From assembly GCA_013200995.1 (NCBI GenBank), contig CP053688.1, forward strand, positions 2,604,001 to 2,668,000: 64,000 nt of DNA. The letters run 5' to 3'. Position 1 is the first letter of the stretch. Each line of letters starts with the position of its first letter. Of the stretch, positions 16,195 through 24,642 are shown piece after piece. The position numbers were made by a program, and so were the translations under genes. This stretch comes from Arthrobacter citreus. GTDB taxonomy: Bacteria; Bacillota; Bacilli; Bacillales; Bacillaceae_G. Below the pieces are notes generated by a model, which ran no database searches, was not told the origin of the DNA, and saw nothing but the letters and a program-made list of their open reading frames with translations.

Positions 16195-16737
16195 TTGATT
16201 TTCCAAAATAATAAACTGAGCCTTCGTTTATTAGATGAAACCGATATTCCACTTTTATCAAGATGGCTTTCTGACCTTAAAGTTCTTCAATATTATGAAG
16301 GTCGAGATAATCCGTTTGATGAAGAAAAAGTTAAACAAGTCTTTTTTTCGAAAGATCCTTCAATTCAAATGTGCATTGTCGTTTATGAAAATATTGAAAT
16401 TGGTTATTTACAATATTATAAATTAGATGCTGAGTCAAAAAGTGAATATGGTTATGAACTAAATAATGAAGTTATTTACGGAATGGATCAATTTATCGGT
16501 AATATAAATTATTGGAATCGGGGGATTGGAAGCTTACTTGTCTCATCAATGGTAAGTCATTTAGTTTCCATTCACAGTGCTAAAAAAATAGTAGTAGATC
16601 CACAAACTTGGAATATACGCGCAATTAAATGTTATGAAAAATGTGGATTTAAAAAAATTCGATTACTTCCAAAACATGAGCTACATGAAGGCGAATATAG
16701 AGATTGTTTTGTGATGGAATATAAGCTTCTGTCATAG
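16195..16737 (+). CDS. GNAT acetyltransferase of the AAC(6')-like branch
   Basis: 180 aa. The beginning NKLSLRLLDETDIPLLSRWL, the acetyl-CoA loop around NYWNRGIGSLLVSSM, and the end IRAIKCYEKCGFKKIR match the Acetyltransf_8/AAC(6') branch of GNATs, which includes aminoglycoside 6'-N-acetyltransferases and Bacillus relatives of unproven substrate. The TTG at 16195 is 8-9 nt after AAGGAGG, better than the GTG at 16189. Resistance to aminoglycosides cannot be inferred from sequence alone. Confidence 0.8.
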   Translation: MIFQNNKLSLRLLDETDIPLLSRWLSDLKVLQYYEGRDNPFDEEKVKQVFFSKDPSIQMCIVVYENIEIGYLQYYKLDAESKSEYGYELNNEVIYGMDQFIGNINYWNRGIGSLLVSSMVSHLVSIHSAKKIVVDPQTWNIRAIKCYEKCGFKKIRLLPKHELHEGEYRDCFVMEYKLLS

Positions 16738-16780
16738 CCAGCTCCATTGTAAGCCTGAAAATACTAAATTGGATATAACA

Positions 16781-16822
16781 AAAAGAAAGGATGCCTCGTA
16801 TATAGGCATCCCATTTCTTTAT
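16781..16822. terminator. Bidirectional terminator
   Basis: Perfect 8-bp stem GGATGCCT/AGGCATCC with a 7-nt loop and T-rich flanks on both strands, between two convergent genes. Confidence 0.8.
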
Positions 16823-16827
16823 TTTAC

Positions 16828-18366
16828 TTACTGCACAAAAACTTGTTTTAACGGTTGATCAGCTGGTCCTTCCAAAACTTCGCCATAGATTGAAAATCTT
16901 GAACCATGACAAGGACAATCCCATGATTTTTCTCCATTATTCCACTCGACCTCACAACCTAGATGAGTACAAGTAGTGTCGACACAATGAACTTTACCGT
17001 TTACATCTTTATAAGCTCCAACTCTTTTTCCATCTAATGTAACTACTGAGCCTTCGTCATTATATAACTCTTCAATTTTTCTAGAAGCTGGTTCTAATTT
17101 ACCTTCAATTAAATGTTTAGCTACATCAATGTTTTGCATTAAGAAATGTTTGATGCTAGGATCAGCTTGGAATCTTGAAGGTGAGAATACTTCAGCATCA
17201 ACTGCTTCTTTTTCTAAAATTAAATTACTAATCAGCTGAGCAGAAACTGTTCCTGTTGTCATACCCCATTTACGGAATCCTGTAGCTACATATATATTTT
17301 GGTTTTTCGATGACAATCTGCCAATATACGGCATTTTATCTAAAGTTATTAGATCTTGGGCTGACCATCTAAACTTAATATCTTCAATTCCGAATGTCTC
17401 TTCACCAAAAAGCTTTAAATTTTCATAAAAAGTCATTGTGCGTGTTTCCACGCCAGTTTTGTGACTTTCTCCGCCAATTATAACTAATTCTTCATTGTTA
17501 TATTTAATCGATCTTAAAGACCTTTTTGGATTGTCAGCGCTTATGTACATTCCTCCTGGATAAGCTGTTTTTACTTTCGCAGCTAATGCATATGAGCGAT
17601 CTGCATGTAATTTAGTAAAAAACATTTGATTGCCATCATAAAAAGGAAAATGAGATGCACTTACAACATGCTTACATTTAATTTTTCTTCCACTTTGAGT
17701 TACGACAACCGGGCAATCACCTGTTTCAACGTTAATGACAACAGTTTCTTCGTATACTTTTAAACCATTTTCTATTGATTCCTTTAATAAATGAATTAAG
17801 TATTTCATAGGGTGAAACTGAGCCTGATCTCTCATTGTAATCGAATATTTAGTATCAAATGGTAATAAAGTTTTTACAGATCCAAATGAGTCAATTCCTA
17901 ATGATTCATAGGCTTTCAACTCTTTTTCCAAATTTCTTACATAATCATCTGAAGTTGTATAAAGTGTTGCATCTTGAATCTCAAAATTACAGTCTATTTG
18001 ATTATCATTGCTATATTTCTTTATAAAATCCATCGCGTTTTTAGTAGTCTGATAAAAGATTTTTGTTTTTTCCAATCCAAAATGCTGAATTAGTTCGTCA
18101 TATATTAAATCATGCTGTGCAGTTACTTTTGCAGTTGTATGACCCGTTGTTCCATTAATAATTTTATTTGCTTCAAGCAAAGCAACCTTCATTCCCGCTT
18201 GTGTTAAAAAATACGCAGTAGTAATCCCAGTTATACCAGCACCAACGATTACCACATCAAACTCACCATCATCATTATACGGTTCAAATGTTGGGATATT
18301 TAGTCCACTTCTCCATAATGGCTTTGAGTGGGTCGGTAAGCCATTAAAGTCAATTTTTTCATTCAT
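16828..18366 (-). CDS. FAD-dependent oxidoreductase with C-terminal Rieske domain (YhfW-like)
   Basis: 512 aa. An N-terminal Rossmann dinucleotide fold, VVIVGAGITGITTAYFLTQA, begins a DAO/glycine-oxidase-type domain. The last 90 residues are a Rieske [2Fe-2S] domain whose ligands are CTHLGC and CPCHGSRF (pattern CxHxxC..CxxH). This fusion of amine-oxidase-like domain and Rieske cluster has the architecture and length of B. subtilis YhfW. The cluster probably passes electrons from FAD to an unknown acceptor. GGAGGTAC precedes ATG. Single gene, convergent with the acetyltransferase. Confidence 0.92.
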   Translation of the reverse strand: MNEKIDFNGLPTHSKPLWRSGLNIPTFEPYNDDGEFDVVIVGAGITGITTAYFLTQAGMKVALLEANKIINGTTGHTTAKVTAQHDLIYDELIQHFGLEKTKIFYQTTKNAMDFIKKYSNDNQIDCNFEIQDATLYTTSDDYVRNLEKELKAYESLGIDSFGSVKTLLPFDTKYSITMRDQAQFHPMKYLIHLLKESIENGLKVYEETVVINVETGDCPVVVTQSGRKIKCKHVVSASHFPFYDGNQMFFTKLHADRSYALAAKVKTAYPGGMYISADNPKRSLRSIKYNNEELVIIGGESHKTGVETRTMTFYENLKLFGEETFGIEDIKFRWSAQDLITLDKMPYIGRLSSKNQNIYVATGFRKWGMTTGTVSAQLISNLILEKEAVDAEVFSPSRFQADPSIKHFLMQNIDVAKHLIEGKLEPASRKIEELYNDEGSVVTLDGKRVGAYKDVNGKVHCVDTTCTHLGCEVEWNNGEKSWDCPCHGSRFSIYGEVLEGPADQPLKQVFVQ

Positions 18367-18533
18367 TTGAGTACCTCCAAATCTGTTATGTGGTTATTAT
18401 TACCAAATTTGAGTCACTTCATTAAATTAACTTTTCATTCTACTATTTAGTAAATATTGTTAAAATGGATATAATGATGAATGCTCATCAAACAACTTAA
18501 ATGTAGTTAATAATAAGTAAAGAAGGTATTAAT

Positions 18534-19061
18534 ATGGCATATCGAATTAAAGACACGTTAATTTCTGAAGCAGATTTAAAAAATAGAGTAAAAGCAATCG
18601 CTGAACAAATTGAAAAAGACTTTAATAACGAACCTCTTATCCTTGTCGTCGTATTAAAAGGCTCTTTTGTATTTGCTGCTGATTTAGTTCGTGAAATGAA
18701 GGGTAATATTAATGTAGATTTTATTTCTGTATCGAGCTATAGCAACCAAACTGAATCAACTGGAAAAGTTAGACTATTAAAAGATTTAGATGAGAATATT
18801 ACCGATCAAAACGTTGTTGTAATTGAAGATATCATTGATAGTGGTCTAACATTGCATTTTTTACGTGACCATCTTCAAATGCATAAGCCAAAATCCATTA
18901 AGATTTGTACTTTATTAGATAAGCCTGAAAGAAGAAAAATCAACCTACCTGTTGATTATGTTGGCTTTGTCATTCCAGATGAATTTATTGTTGGATATGG
19001 AATTGATTATGCTCAAGCATATCGAAACCTTCCTTATATTGCTACTGTAGAAGAGTATTAA
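18534..19061 (+). CDS. hpt: Hypoxanthine(-guanine) phosphoribosyltransferase
   Basis: 175-aa purine-salvage enzyme that makes IMP or GMP from the base and PRPP. The PRPP loop is VVVIEDIIDSGLTL with its acidic pair; the flexible-loop region is SVSSYSNQTESTGKVR; VVLKGSFVFAADL is the conserved N-terminal LKG motif. The C-terminal pattern VGYGIDYAQAYRNLPYI is typical of Firmicute Hpt. Length is normal. AGAAGG lies 6-7 nt before ATG. In B. subtilis hpt sits between tilS and ftsH; here it is alone, so this may be an additional copy. Confidence 0.95.
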   Translation: MAYRIKDTLISEADLKNRVKAIAEQIEKDFNNEPLILVVVLKGSFVFAADLVREMKGNINVDFISVSSYSNQTESTGKVRLLKDLDENITDQNVVVIEDIIDSGLTLHFLRDHLQMHKPKSIKICTLLDKPERRKINLPVDYVGFVIPDEFIVGYGIDYAQAYRNLPYIATVEEY

Positions 19062-19069
19062 GTTATTTA

Positions 19070-19104
19070 AAAAAGCCGTTCGATTTTTTATCGGGCGGCT
19101 TTTA
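19070..19104 (+). terminator. Rho-independent terminator after hpt
   Basis: AAAAGCCG/CGGCTTTT stem with an inner TCGAT..ATCGGG part, about 10 nt after the stop codon. Confidence 0.8.
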
Positions 19105-19259
19105 CTTATGCTTTGTTAAATTAAATTTACTGATCATAATTTTGAATTTTGACGGATCTATTTGTAACCAGCCTTTCCATATAGCGAACTTCCTTCACTT
19201 TTGATATTTCTAAACTTACTTGGGAAAAATAAATCAAAATTGAAATACGGGGTGAGTTT

Positions 19260-20519
19260 GTGAAGCGAAAAATTCTATTCATTTTTATTACAATTATCTG
19301 TTTAATTTTACCGACATTTAGTCATGCAGAAACAACCGATCCGGCATTAAAAATTGCCTTTATACGTGATGGATTTGTTTGGATAAAAATAAATAATAAA
19401 GAGGAAAAAATAACAAAAGTAAAAGGAGTTTATTCAGAACAGCCCCAGTGGTCATTTGATGGCTCTTATTTAATGTATCAAAAAGAAATACCAACTGGCC
19501 CAACAACTTCATACCCTACCCGCTCAGAAATATGGGTTTACAATATGAAAACAAAAAAAGAACAAAAAATCATCTACGATGGTGAAAATCCGAAATGGTC
19601 ACCATCTAAAAATATAATCGCTTTCTTAGATAGCGGAGTCTTAAATGTTTCTGATTTTAATAACTTTTACAATATTGCACTAGGTGTTGATGACTATAGC
19701 TGGATACCAAATGGCAAAGGTTTTATTGCCTCTTCAGCTGCATCACTTAATCCAGATGGTTGGACAAACCCAGTTCTTTATAAAATCACTTTACCTAATG
19801 ATTTAAAACAGATTACTAGCACAACAAACAATGTAAAACAATTTTTTGTCGTTCCTAAAACATTAACAAAAGGCAATACTTCCATACCGTCTATAAATGC
19901 ATCGAACTTTCAATTTTCACCTAATCAAAAATGGATTTCCTTTATCGTTAACCCCACAGCTTCATGGTCTATGGATAGTGATATGCTATGTATCATTTCT
20001 TCAGATGGAAAAGTTTTTGAAGTTCAGGATGAAATTATTTTACATTTAGATAATCCAAAGTGGGCACAAACTAAAAATATTTTAGGGTACATTGCAGGTG
20101 GTGGAAGATTAGTATTTGGATACAAAAATAAAAAGATGAAAGTCACTGAAATGCCAGCCTTTACATCAACAAATTTAACTCCGCCACATTTTGCTGAATT
20201 AGCATTTACTTGGGTTGATGATTCAGCAATAGTTGTTTCTAGAGTAAAAGAAAGTGAATGGTCTAATGATGAAAAAAAACGTCCGAAACCATCATTAAAC
20301 GTAATTAATCTTTCTACACATAAACAAACAAAAATAACAAATCCGCCTACAGGTAAAGGTGATTATTATCCAATCTACTCCAAGTCTTCACACAAAATAA
20401 CTTGGTTTAGAAAAGGAGAATTGGATGTCATCGGAAATGTATGGATTGCTAATGTAGACGGCAGTAATACTAAGTTACTTTTAAAGAACGTTAGCTCGTA
20501 CTCTATTTATGAGCGATAA
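19260..20519 (+). CDS. Exported TolB-like beta-propeller protein
   Basis: 419 aa. A signal peptide (MKRKILFIFITIICLILPTF, cleavage after HAE near residue 24) without a lipobox predicts secretion. The rest is repeated WD40/TolB-like blades such as PQWSFDGSYLMYQKE, PKWSPSKNIIAFLDSG and FQFSPNQKWISF. Such propellers usually bind partners rather than catalyse. It starts with GTG behind GGGGTGA. Monocistronic with a strong terminator. A second, lipid-anchored beta-propeller is encoded at 54093. Confidence 0.8.
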   Translation: MKRKILFIFITIICLILPTFSHAETTDPALKIAFIRDGFVWIKINNKEEKITKVKGVYSEQPQWSFDGSYLMYQKEIPTGPTTSYPTRSEIWVYNMKTKKEQKIIYDGENPKWSPSKNIIAFLDSGVLNVSDFNNFYNIALGVDDYSWIPNGKGFIASSAASLNPDGWTNPVLYKITLPNDLKQITSTTNNVKQFFVVPKTLTKGNTSIPSINASNFQFSPNQKWISFIVNPTASWSMDSDMLCIISSDGKVFEVQDEIILHLDNPKWAQTKNILGYIAGGGRLVFGYKNKKMKVTEMPAFTSTNLTPPHFAELAFTWVDDSAIVVSRVKESEWSNDEKKRPKPSLNVINLSTHKQTKITNPPTGKGDYYPIYSKSSHKITWFRKGELDVIGNVWIANVDGSNTKLLLKNVSSYSIYER

Positions 20520-20522
20520 AAA

Positions 20523-20553
20523 GAAAAGGATGAATACAGTTTCATCCTTTTTC
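20523..20553 (+). terminator. Rho-independent terminator
   Basis: AAAAGGATGA pairs with TTTCATCCTTTTT around a short loop and ends in Ts, directly after the beta-propeller gene. Confidence 0.85.
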
Positions 20554-20686
20554 CATTTTTAGAGCATCTTGAAAACAACCATCCCTCGTTCTGCTGCTTC
20601 TCTTGCGCCCCTTTACCCTACCCCCACTCTACTCGGTCATTCATAATTAGATTGATCGAACATTTTTCAACCTCCTAAAATTCACA

Positions 20687-20719
20687 ACAAAAAATGCAAT
20701 ACTAAAAAATGTATTGCAT
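20687..20719 (-). terminator. Rho-independent terminator
   Basis: Perfect 9-bp stem ATGCAATAC/GTATTGCAT with an 8-nt loop, followed by six Ts on the minus strand, 14 nt after the gene ending at 20733. Confidence 0.85.
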
Positions 20720-20732
20720 CAGCATAATTCAT

Positions 20733-21254
20733 TTAACGATAAGTAACTTCTGTATACCCTAAACTATTTTTAGTTGTCACCATTGGTTTATTAGGATAAT
20801 AGAACACTAAATTTTTATAATTCATTTTGTACTTACTTTTTGCAAAATACTTATTCAAATCAACCTTACTCATTTTTTTCCCATCTATATAAATTGCTTT
20901 CCCTTTAGGTTCGCCTTTATCAAATCCATAGATTAGTTTATCATTTAAAAAATGCATTCCCGTGCCTTCTCCGGCGTACAAATGCTCTGCACCAGAAATA
21001 GAGGCAAAATTCATATTTAAAAATGCTGATGTTTTAAATATATAAATACTATGTGGGATATTCGTAATACAAAGAATGTATGGACTATGAGGAATTTTAA
21101 CTAATTGATAATCCTCTTTCTTTAATTCCGGTAAATCTTTATGAATAGCAAAATTAACTGCTTTTTGTTCTGTATTAAAATTAAAAGATATGTATGTAAA
21201 TATACTCAAAAAAGCTACACAGATTAACAATAATGTAATGACTTTTTTACTCAT
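20733..21254 (-). CDS. Membrane-anchored hypothetical protein
   Basis: 173 aa from ATG at 21254 (MSKKVITLLL), which has a modest AAGGACGG upstream; an alternative ATG lies at 21302. One N-terminal hydrophobic anchor (about residues 5-24) is followed by a polar outer domain with no cysteine pair or known catalytic motif. A Gly-rich stretch GEGTGMHFLNDKLIYGF lies in the middle. No family recognised. Single gene. Confidence 0.65.
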   Translation of the reverse strand: MSKKVITLLLICVAFLSIFTYISFNFNTEQKAVNFAIHKDLPELKKEDYQLVKIPHSPYILCITNIPHSIYIFKTSAFLNMNFASISGAEHLYAGEGTGMHFLNDKLIYGFDKGEPKGKAIYIDGKKMSKVDLNKYFAKSKYKMNYKNLVFYYPNKPMVTTKNSLGYTEVTYR

Positions 21255-21417
21255 ATTAGTTGCCGTCCTTATTAAGAAATTTAATTTATTAAGCAAAAGC
21301 ACACTTCTAAATCTATTTATTCAACACATGTATTTCTATTTCCTTTGATTTATATGAAGGTTTTTTATTCAATCTAGTTAAATATTAATAAATATAGAAT
21401 TAGAAGTTGGAGGTAAT

Positions 21418-21900
21418 ATGTTGATTAACATCGTTAAAGTTAAAAGAGAAGAGGAATCTATTTTACATAATTTGATGCAATTTTATATTTATGAATTTAC
21501 TAAATATCTTTCCGACCTTAAACTCGGGCAAAACGGAACTTATCATAAGTTTAAATTGGAAAAGTACTGGGCAAATCAAAATTATCATGCTTTTTTTATT
21601 AAACATAAAGATGAATTGATCGGATTTGCCTTAATTGAAAACTCAACAGAGACTGCCTCAAATCGAGTAGAAGAGTTTTTTATTATTGAAAAATATAAAG
21701 GGAACGGCTTTGGCAAGAAAGTAGCGATTGAACTATTCAATATGTTTCCCGGAAAATGGAGCATCTCCCAAATTGAAAAAAATGAACCGGCTAAAGCATT
21801 TTGGAGAAATGTGATTCGTTCTTATACTAATGATAATTTTACTGAAGGAATTGATGAGAATAAAAAGACCATCCAAGTGTTTACCGTTTGCAATGATTGA
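21418..21900 (+). CDS. GNAT acetyltransferase
   Basis: 160 aa. The fold is shown by YIYEFTKYLSDLKLG near the N-terminus (as in YkwB-like GNATs), FALIENSTETASNRVEEFFI (beta4) and the acetyl-CoA loop EKYKGNGFGKKVAIELF, then NEPAKAFWRNVI. GGAGG precedes ATG. The substrate is unknown. A palindromic repeat region follows. Confidence 0.82.
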   Translation: MLINIVKVKREEESILHNLMQFYIYEFTKYLSDLKLGQNGTYHKFKLEKYWANQNYHAFFIKHKDELIGFALIENSTETASNRVEEFFIIEKYKGNGFGKKVAIELFNMFPGKWSISQIEKNEPAKAFWRNVIRSYTNDNFTEGIDENKKTIQVFTVCND

Positions 21901-21902
21901 AA

Positions 21903-22024
21903 AAAAGCCACCTTATGGTAAGGCTCATGAGTAAGTTAATAGGCTGAAATCTGAAAATTACTTACTCATAGAGGGTTCATGAGTAACTTAAAATATGTTA
22001 CTCAAACTCTTTTTTCAACAGTCT
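21903..22024. repeat. Palindromic interspersed repeat cluster (TACTCATGA type)
   Basis: Contains ggctcatgagtaag and, 40 nt later, cttactcatagagggttcatgagtaac as an inverted pair. Reverse-complemented versions (ttactcatgagcctt and ttactcatgaacccc with tatgagt) recur at 50527-50605. The element can form TACTCAT/ATGAGTA hairpins. The end also has ctcttttttcaacagtct, related to the repeat at 3706. Confidence 0.65.
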
Positions 22025-22052
22025 AAAAGCCACCCAATGTAGGTGGCTTTGG
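22025..22052. terminator. Hairpin terminator between GNAT and rtcB
   Basis: AAAGCCACC/GGTGGCTTT, a perfect 9-bp stem with a 7-nt loop. It has A/T-rich flanks and can end the rtcB transcript, 15 nt after its stop. Confidence 0.7.
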
Positions 22053-22066
22053 TTTTGTCTATTAAG

Positions 22067-23041
22067 TTAATTTGCCTTGAAATTATAAAGTGGTTTAATA
22101 ACTTTGATTACTTCTATTGCGTCCTTTGTATTTTCAATAATTTCGTTCATTTCCTTATAAGCCATTGGACTTTCATCAAGCGTACTTTCTAAAACTGATG
22201 TACTCCAAACATCCTTCATTGTTTTTTTAAACTCATCAAGGGAAAGTGTAGCTTTTGCTTTTGTACGACTCAGAATTCGACCAGCACCATGAGGAGCAGA
22301 ATAATTCCAATCTGGATTACCTTTTCCAATTGCTATTAAACTCCCATCTCGCATATTAATCGGAATTAATACTTTTTCACCTTTTTGAGCAGAAATTGCC
22401 CCTTTACGAAGAATCATATTTTCAAGATCAATATAATTATGCACGGTCGTAAATTGTTCTACAACGGTTAAATCCATATTCTGCACAATCTCATCCATCA
22501 TTGCCTTACGGTTCCATAAAGCATATTCTTGGGCAATTGCCATATCGTTCATATAGCGATCAAACCATTCTCCTTCTAAATAGGCTAAATCCTTTGGAAT
22601 ATATTGAGGCGGATTATTTTTTAATGCAGTCTCAATTTCTTTTTCACGGCCTTCATTCTTTAATTGCTGAACGATCTTTGAACGATTTTCTGACTGACTT
22701 TTTAATAACCCATAGGCTTTTTTCTGATAAAATTCCGCTACAACCTTGCCTAAATTTCGGCTTCCAGAATGAATAACGAAATAAATATTTCCATCCTCAT
22801 CCGCATTACATTCAATAAAATGATTTCCACCACCAAGTGACCCCAAACTTAGCTTTGTTCTAGTTTCATTTAACTCTTTAAAACAATAAAGCTTAGAAAA
22901 ATCAATATTTTTCACAAAAGCATGCTTATTATTACGAATTGAAAACCCGGATGGAACATGTTTACGGATGACCTGGTCTAGCTTTTGAAAATCAATTTCT
23001 TTTTGAGAGATTCTTATTGTTTCCATTCCGCAACCTATATC
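22067..23041 (-). CDS. rtcB: RtcB RNA ligase, 3' exon
   Basis: C-terminal 324 residues of RtcB, which joins a 2',3'-cyclic phosphate (or 3'-phosphate) to a 5'-OH RNA end using GTP and Mn2+. The exon begins with GATATAGGTTGC (DIGC), the Asp and Cys metal ligands, then METIRIS. Further active-site His are visible in GGGNHFIEC, VIHSGSRN and TVHNYID, and the guanylylated His in SAPHGAGRILSR. The first 15 nt of this exon precede the only in-frame ATG (23026). Without splicing this part would have to start there and would lack both ligands. It is separated from the 5' exon by an ORF-less insert read as a group I intron. No archease gene is nearby. Confidence 0.9.
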   Translation of the reverse strand, partial: DIGCGMETIRISQKEIDFQKLDQVIRKHVPSGFSIRNNKHAFVKNIDFSKLYCFKELNETRTKLSLGSLGGGNHFIECNADEDGNIYFVIHSGSRNLGKVVAEFYQKKAYGLLKSQSENRSKIVQQLKNEGREKEIETALKNNPPQYIPKDLAYLEGEWFDRYMNDMAIAQEYALWNRKAMMDEIVQNMDLTVVEQFTTVHNYIDLENMILRKGAISAQKGEKVLIPINMRDGSLIAIGKGNPDWNYSAPHGAGRILSRTKAKATLSLDEFKKTMKDVWSTSVLESTLDESPMAYKEMNEIIENTKDAIEVIKVIKPLYNFKAN

Positions 23042-23307
23042 GTACTTTAACCTCTAATTTCTTAGAGAGTGGACTATACCTTCACTACAATCATCGGAGT
23101 ATGCAGCTCCTAATGTAGGCCCGCCGTGTTAATTATTCCTTTATTTTTATATGGAATAATTCCGCACAATTGTCTGCTAATAATGTGCAAGTCTCTGAAC
23201 CATTTGACTACGTCACCATAGCCTCTGGCTGCTGATTGCCCTCGACTTATTTACGTTAGGGTTTCCAGCAATTGAGCGAGTTTTTTAACGTTGGAGCCGT
23301 TCTAGTT
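23042..23307 (-). ncRNA. Group I self-splicing intron inside rtcB (predicted)
   Basis: A 263-266 nt insert without ORF separates RtcB residues ..NLVGV and DIGCGMET... It folds as a group I core on the minus strand. P1: exon 23317-23308 (CGTTGGGGTT) pairs over all 10 positions with the guide GGCTCCAACG at 23298-23289, with U-G at the 5' splice site after GTT. P3: CTCGCT (23280-23275) with GGCGGG (23125-23120). P4: TGCTG (23270-23266) with CAGCA (23234-23230). P7: GACT (23193-23190) with AGTC (23075-23072), inside ttcagagactt and ggtatagtcc. P9: CTCTAA/TTAGAG at 23067-23052. The 3' splice site is uncertain. A cut before GAT (23041) restores GVDIGC but leaves a terminal C; a cut after the G at 23045 gives the usual terminal G and adds one Tyr in frame. 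Confidence 0.88.
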
Positions 23308-23520
23308 AACCCCAACGAGATTTGGAACAATTTTATCTTGAATCGTCATCGTAGTCCCAATCGTACATCCCTTCCCTGCATGAGTATCAGGCATAATTCT
23401 AATTTTCGAATTTTTCACGAACTCTTGATTACATAGTTCAATAATTTGCCCAATGGCACCTTGATCAACATTATCTGTAAATATTTTAGCTTCATTAAAT
23501 GAGCCGTTAACTGTAAGCAT
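23308..23520 (-). CDS. rtcB: RtcB RNA ligase, 5' exon
   Basis: First 71 residues of RtcB, from ATG at 23520 (GGAGAAC upstream) to GTT at 23308. It includes the signature MPDTHAGKGCTIGTTM and ends PNLVGV. Without splicing the frame would stop four bases into the insert (TAG at 23304-23302), giving an inactive 72-residue peptide. Spliced to the 3' exon it gives about 395 residues with all metal and guanylate ligands. No mutation other than the insert is visible in either half, which argues against a decaying pseudogene. Confidence 0.9.
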
Positions 23521-23924
23521 TATGTTCTCCTTTCCATTTGCTATTGTTTTATTCCTTTTATATTAGGCTAATCCACTACATTAAGTAAAACTGTTATAAA
23601 ACATATATATAATTTAAGCAATAACTACCAAAACAGTATTAAACGTAGCACCTCCCTAATTAATAAAGTTTGTCAGTATTAGCTTACAATGATTGTTCTT
23701 CAAACGTTTAATTGTTAATTGCAGAACTATAAAATGTAAATTTCCCCAATATGCATCTTCATTTACCTAGTTTTACTGCCGTAATTTCAAGACGATTTTC
23801 AGTTAAAAGAATCGAAAACGTTAAAAATAAACAAAAAAATTTCCCGATACAAATACTTTTTAAATTGGCTTACAATTGACATATGGAAATGCACATATCT
23901 ATTATTCATATTTCCGGGATTATA
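23521..23924. other. Gene-free stretch, 404 bp, upstream of rtcB
   Basis: No supported ORF on either strand. It contains the rtcB leader, an AT-rich middle, and near 23875-23904 a plus-strand TTGACA-18-TATTAT pair pointing into the convergent-strand GNAT gene. A long-loop inverted repeat GGAAAT..ATTTCC near 23884-23914 may be the GNAT transcript end. Nothing else is evident. Confidence 0.5.
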
Positions 23925-24377
23925 CTAATATGAGTTCTCTAAATTCAACGAATAAGAAAAAAATTCCTTATCAACTTGATAACCATTTTTTTCATACAAA
24001 GCTTGTGCCGATCTATTATCAATCGCTGTTTGTAAATCCAATGCCTTCGCTTTTGTATTGATTGCAAATCCTTTAGCGGCATCTAACAGCATTTGTGCTA
24101 CTCCCTTTTTCCTTGCTGCTTCAGTCACAAATAAGTCATTTAATATCCACAATTTTTTCATTGATACTGAAGAGAAAGTAGGATATAACTGAGTAAACCC
24201 TAAAGATTCCTCTCCTTCTTTAACAATAAAAATAACGGAATCTTTATTATTAATTCTTTCTGTAATAAAATTTATCGCTTCATCTACATTACTTTCTTGT
24301 TTATAAAACTGTCTATACTGATCAAATAGCTTTGCAACTTCTACAATATGTTCTGAATTTGCTTGAACTACTTCCAA
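23925..24377 (-). CDS. GNAT acetyltransferase
   Basis: About 150 aa, small-amine/protein acetyltransferase fold. Signatures: VQANSEHIVEVAKLFDQYRQ at the N-terminus, WILNDLFVTEAARKKGVAQM with the acetyl-CoA loop RKKGVA, and LDLQTAIDNRSAQALYEKNG. GAGGTG lies 6 nt before the TTG at 24377, giving MEVVQAN, the usual beginning of this branch. The ATG at 24398 has no ribosome site. The substrate is unknown. Confidence 0.82.
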   Translation of the reverse strand: MEVVQANSEHIVEVAKLFDQYRQFYKQESNVDEAINFITERINNKDSVIFIVKEGEESLGFTQLYPTFSSVSMKKLWILNDLFVTEAARKKGVAQMLLDAAKGFAINTKAKALDLQTAIDNRSAQALYEKNGYQVDKEFFSYSLNLENSY

Positions 24378-24642
24378 TTTTGTCACCTCTACTATCATTA
24401 AACTTATTTAGTATTTAGTTCTTTCCATTTCAAAAAAATCCTTTAATGATCACAAAAGCACATTACATCTTTTATTACTTTTTCTAGAAAAGGTAATAAT
24501 AAATTCCAAATGAAATATTAATTTTCCAAAATTTAGGTTTTCATATGAATTAACTTATAATAATATTGAAGATGAAAAACTAATTTGATTTAATTCACTA
24601 TGTGAAGAATTTAACATTCTAATTACTTGGGGTGATTTGAAA

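Noticed and set aside
16195..16737. Acquired aminoglycoside-resistance gene
   Set aside because: The AAC(6')-like fold alone does not prove resistance. The gene has the same base composition as its surroundings and no mobile-element marks.
22067..23520. rtcB as frameshifted pseudogene or as a transposon-interrupted gene
   Set aside because: Both halves are intact up to the break, the insert has no terminal repeats, target duplication or transposase, and its pairings agree with a group I intron core.
23875..23904. TTGACA-18-TATTAT promoter on the plus strand
   Set aside because: It has no plus-strand gene to serve and would transcribe antisense to the GNAT gene. In DNA this AT-rich such matches are expected by chance.
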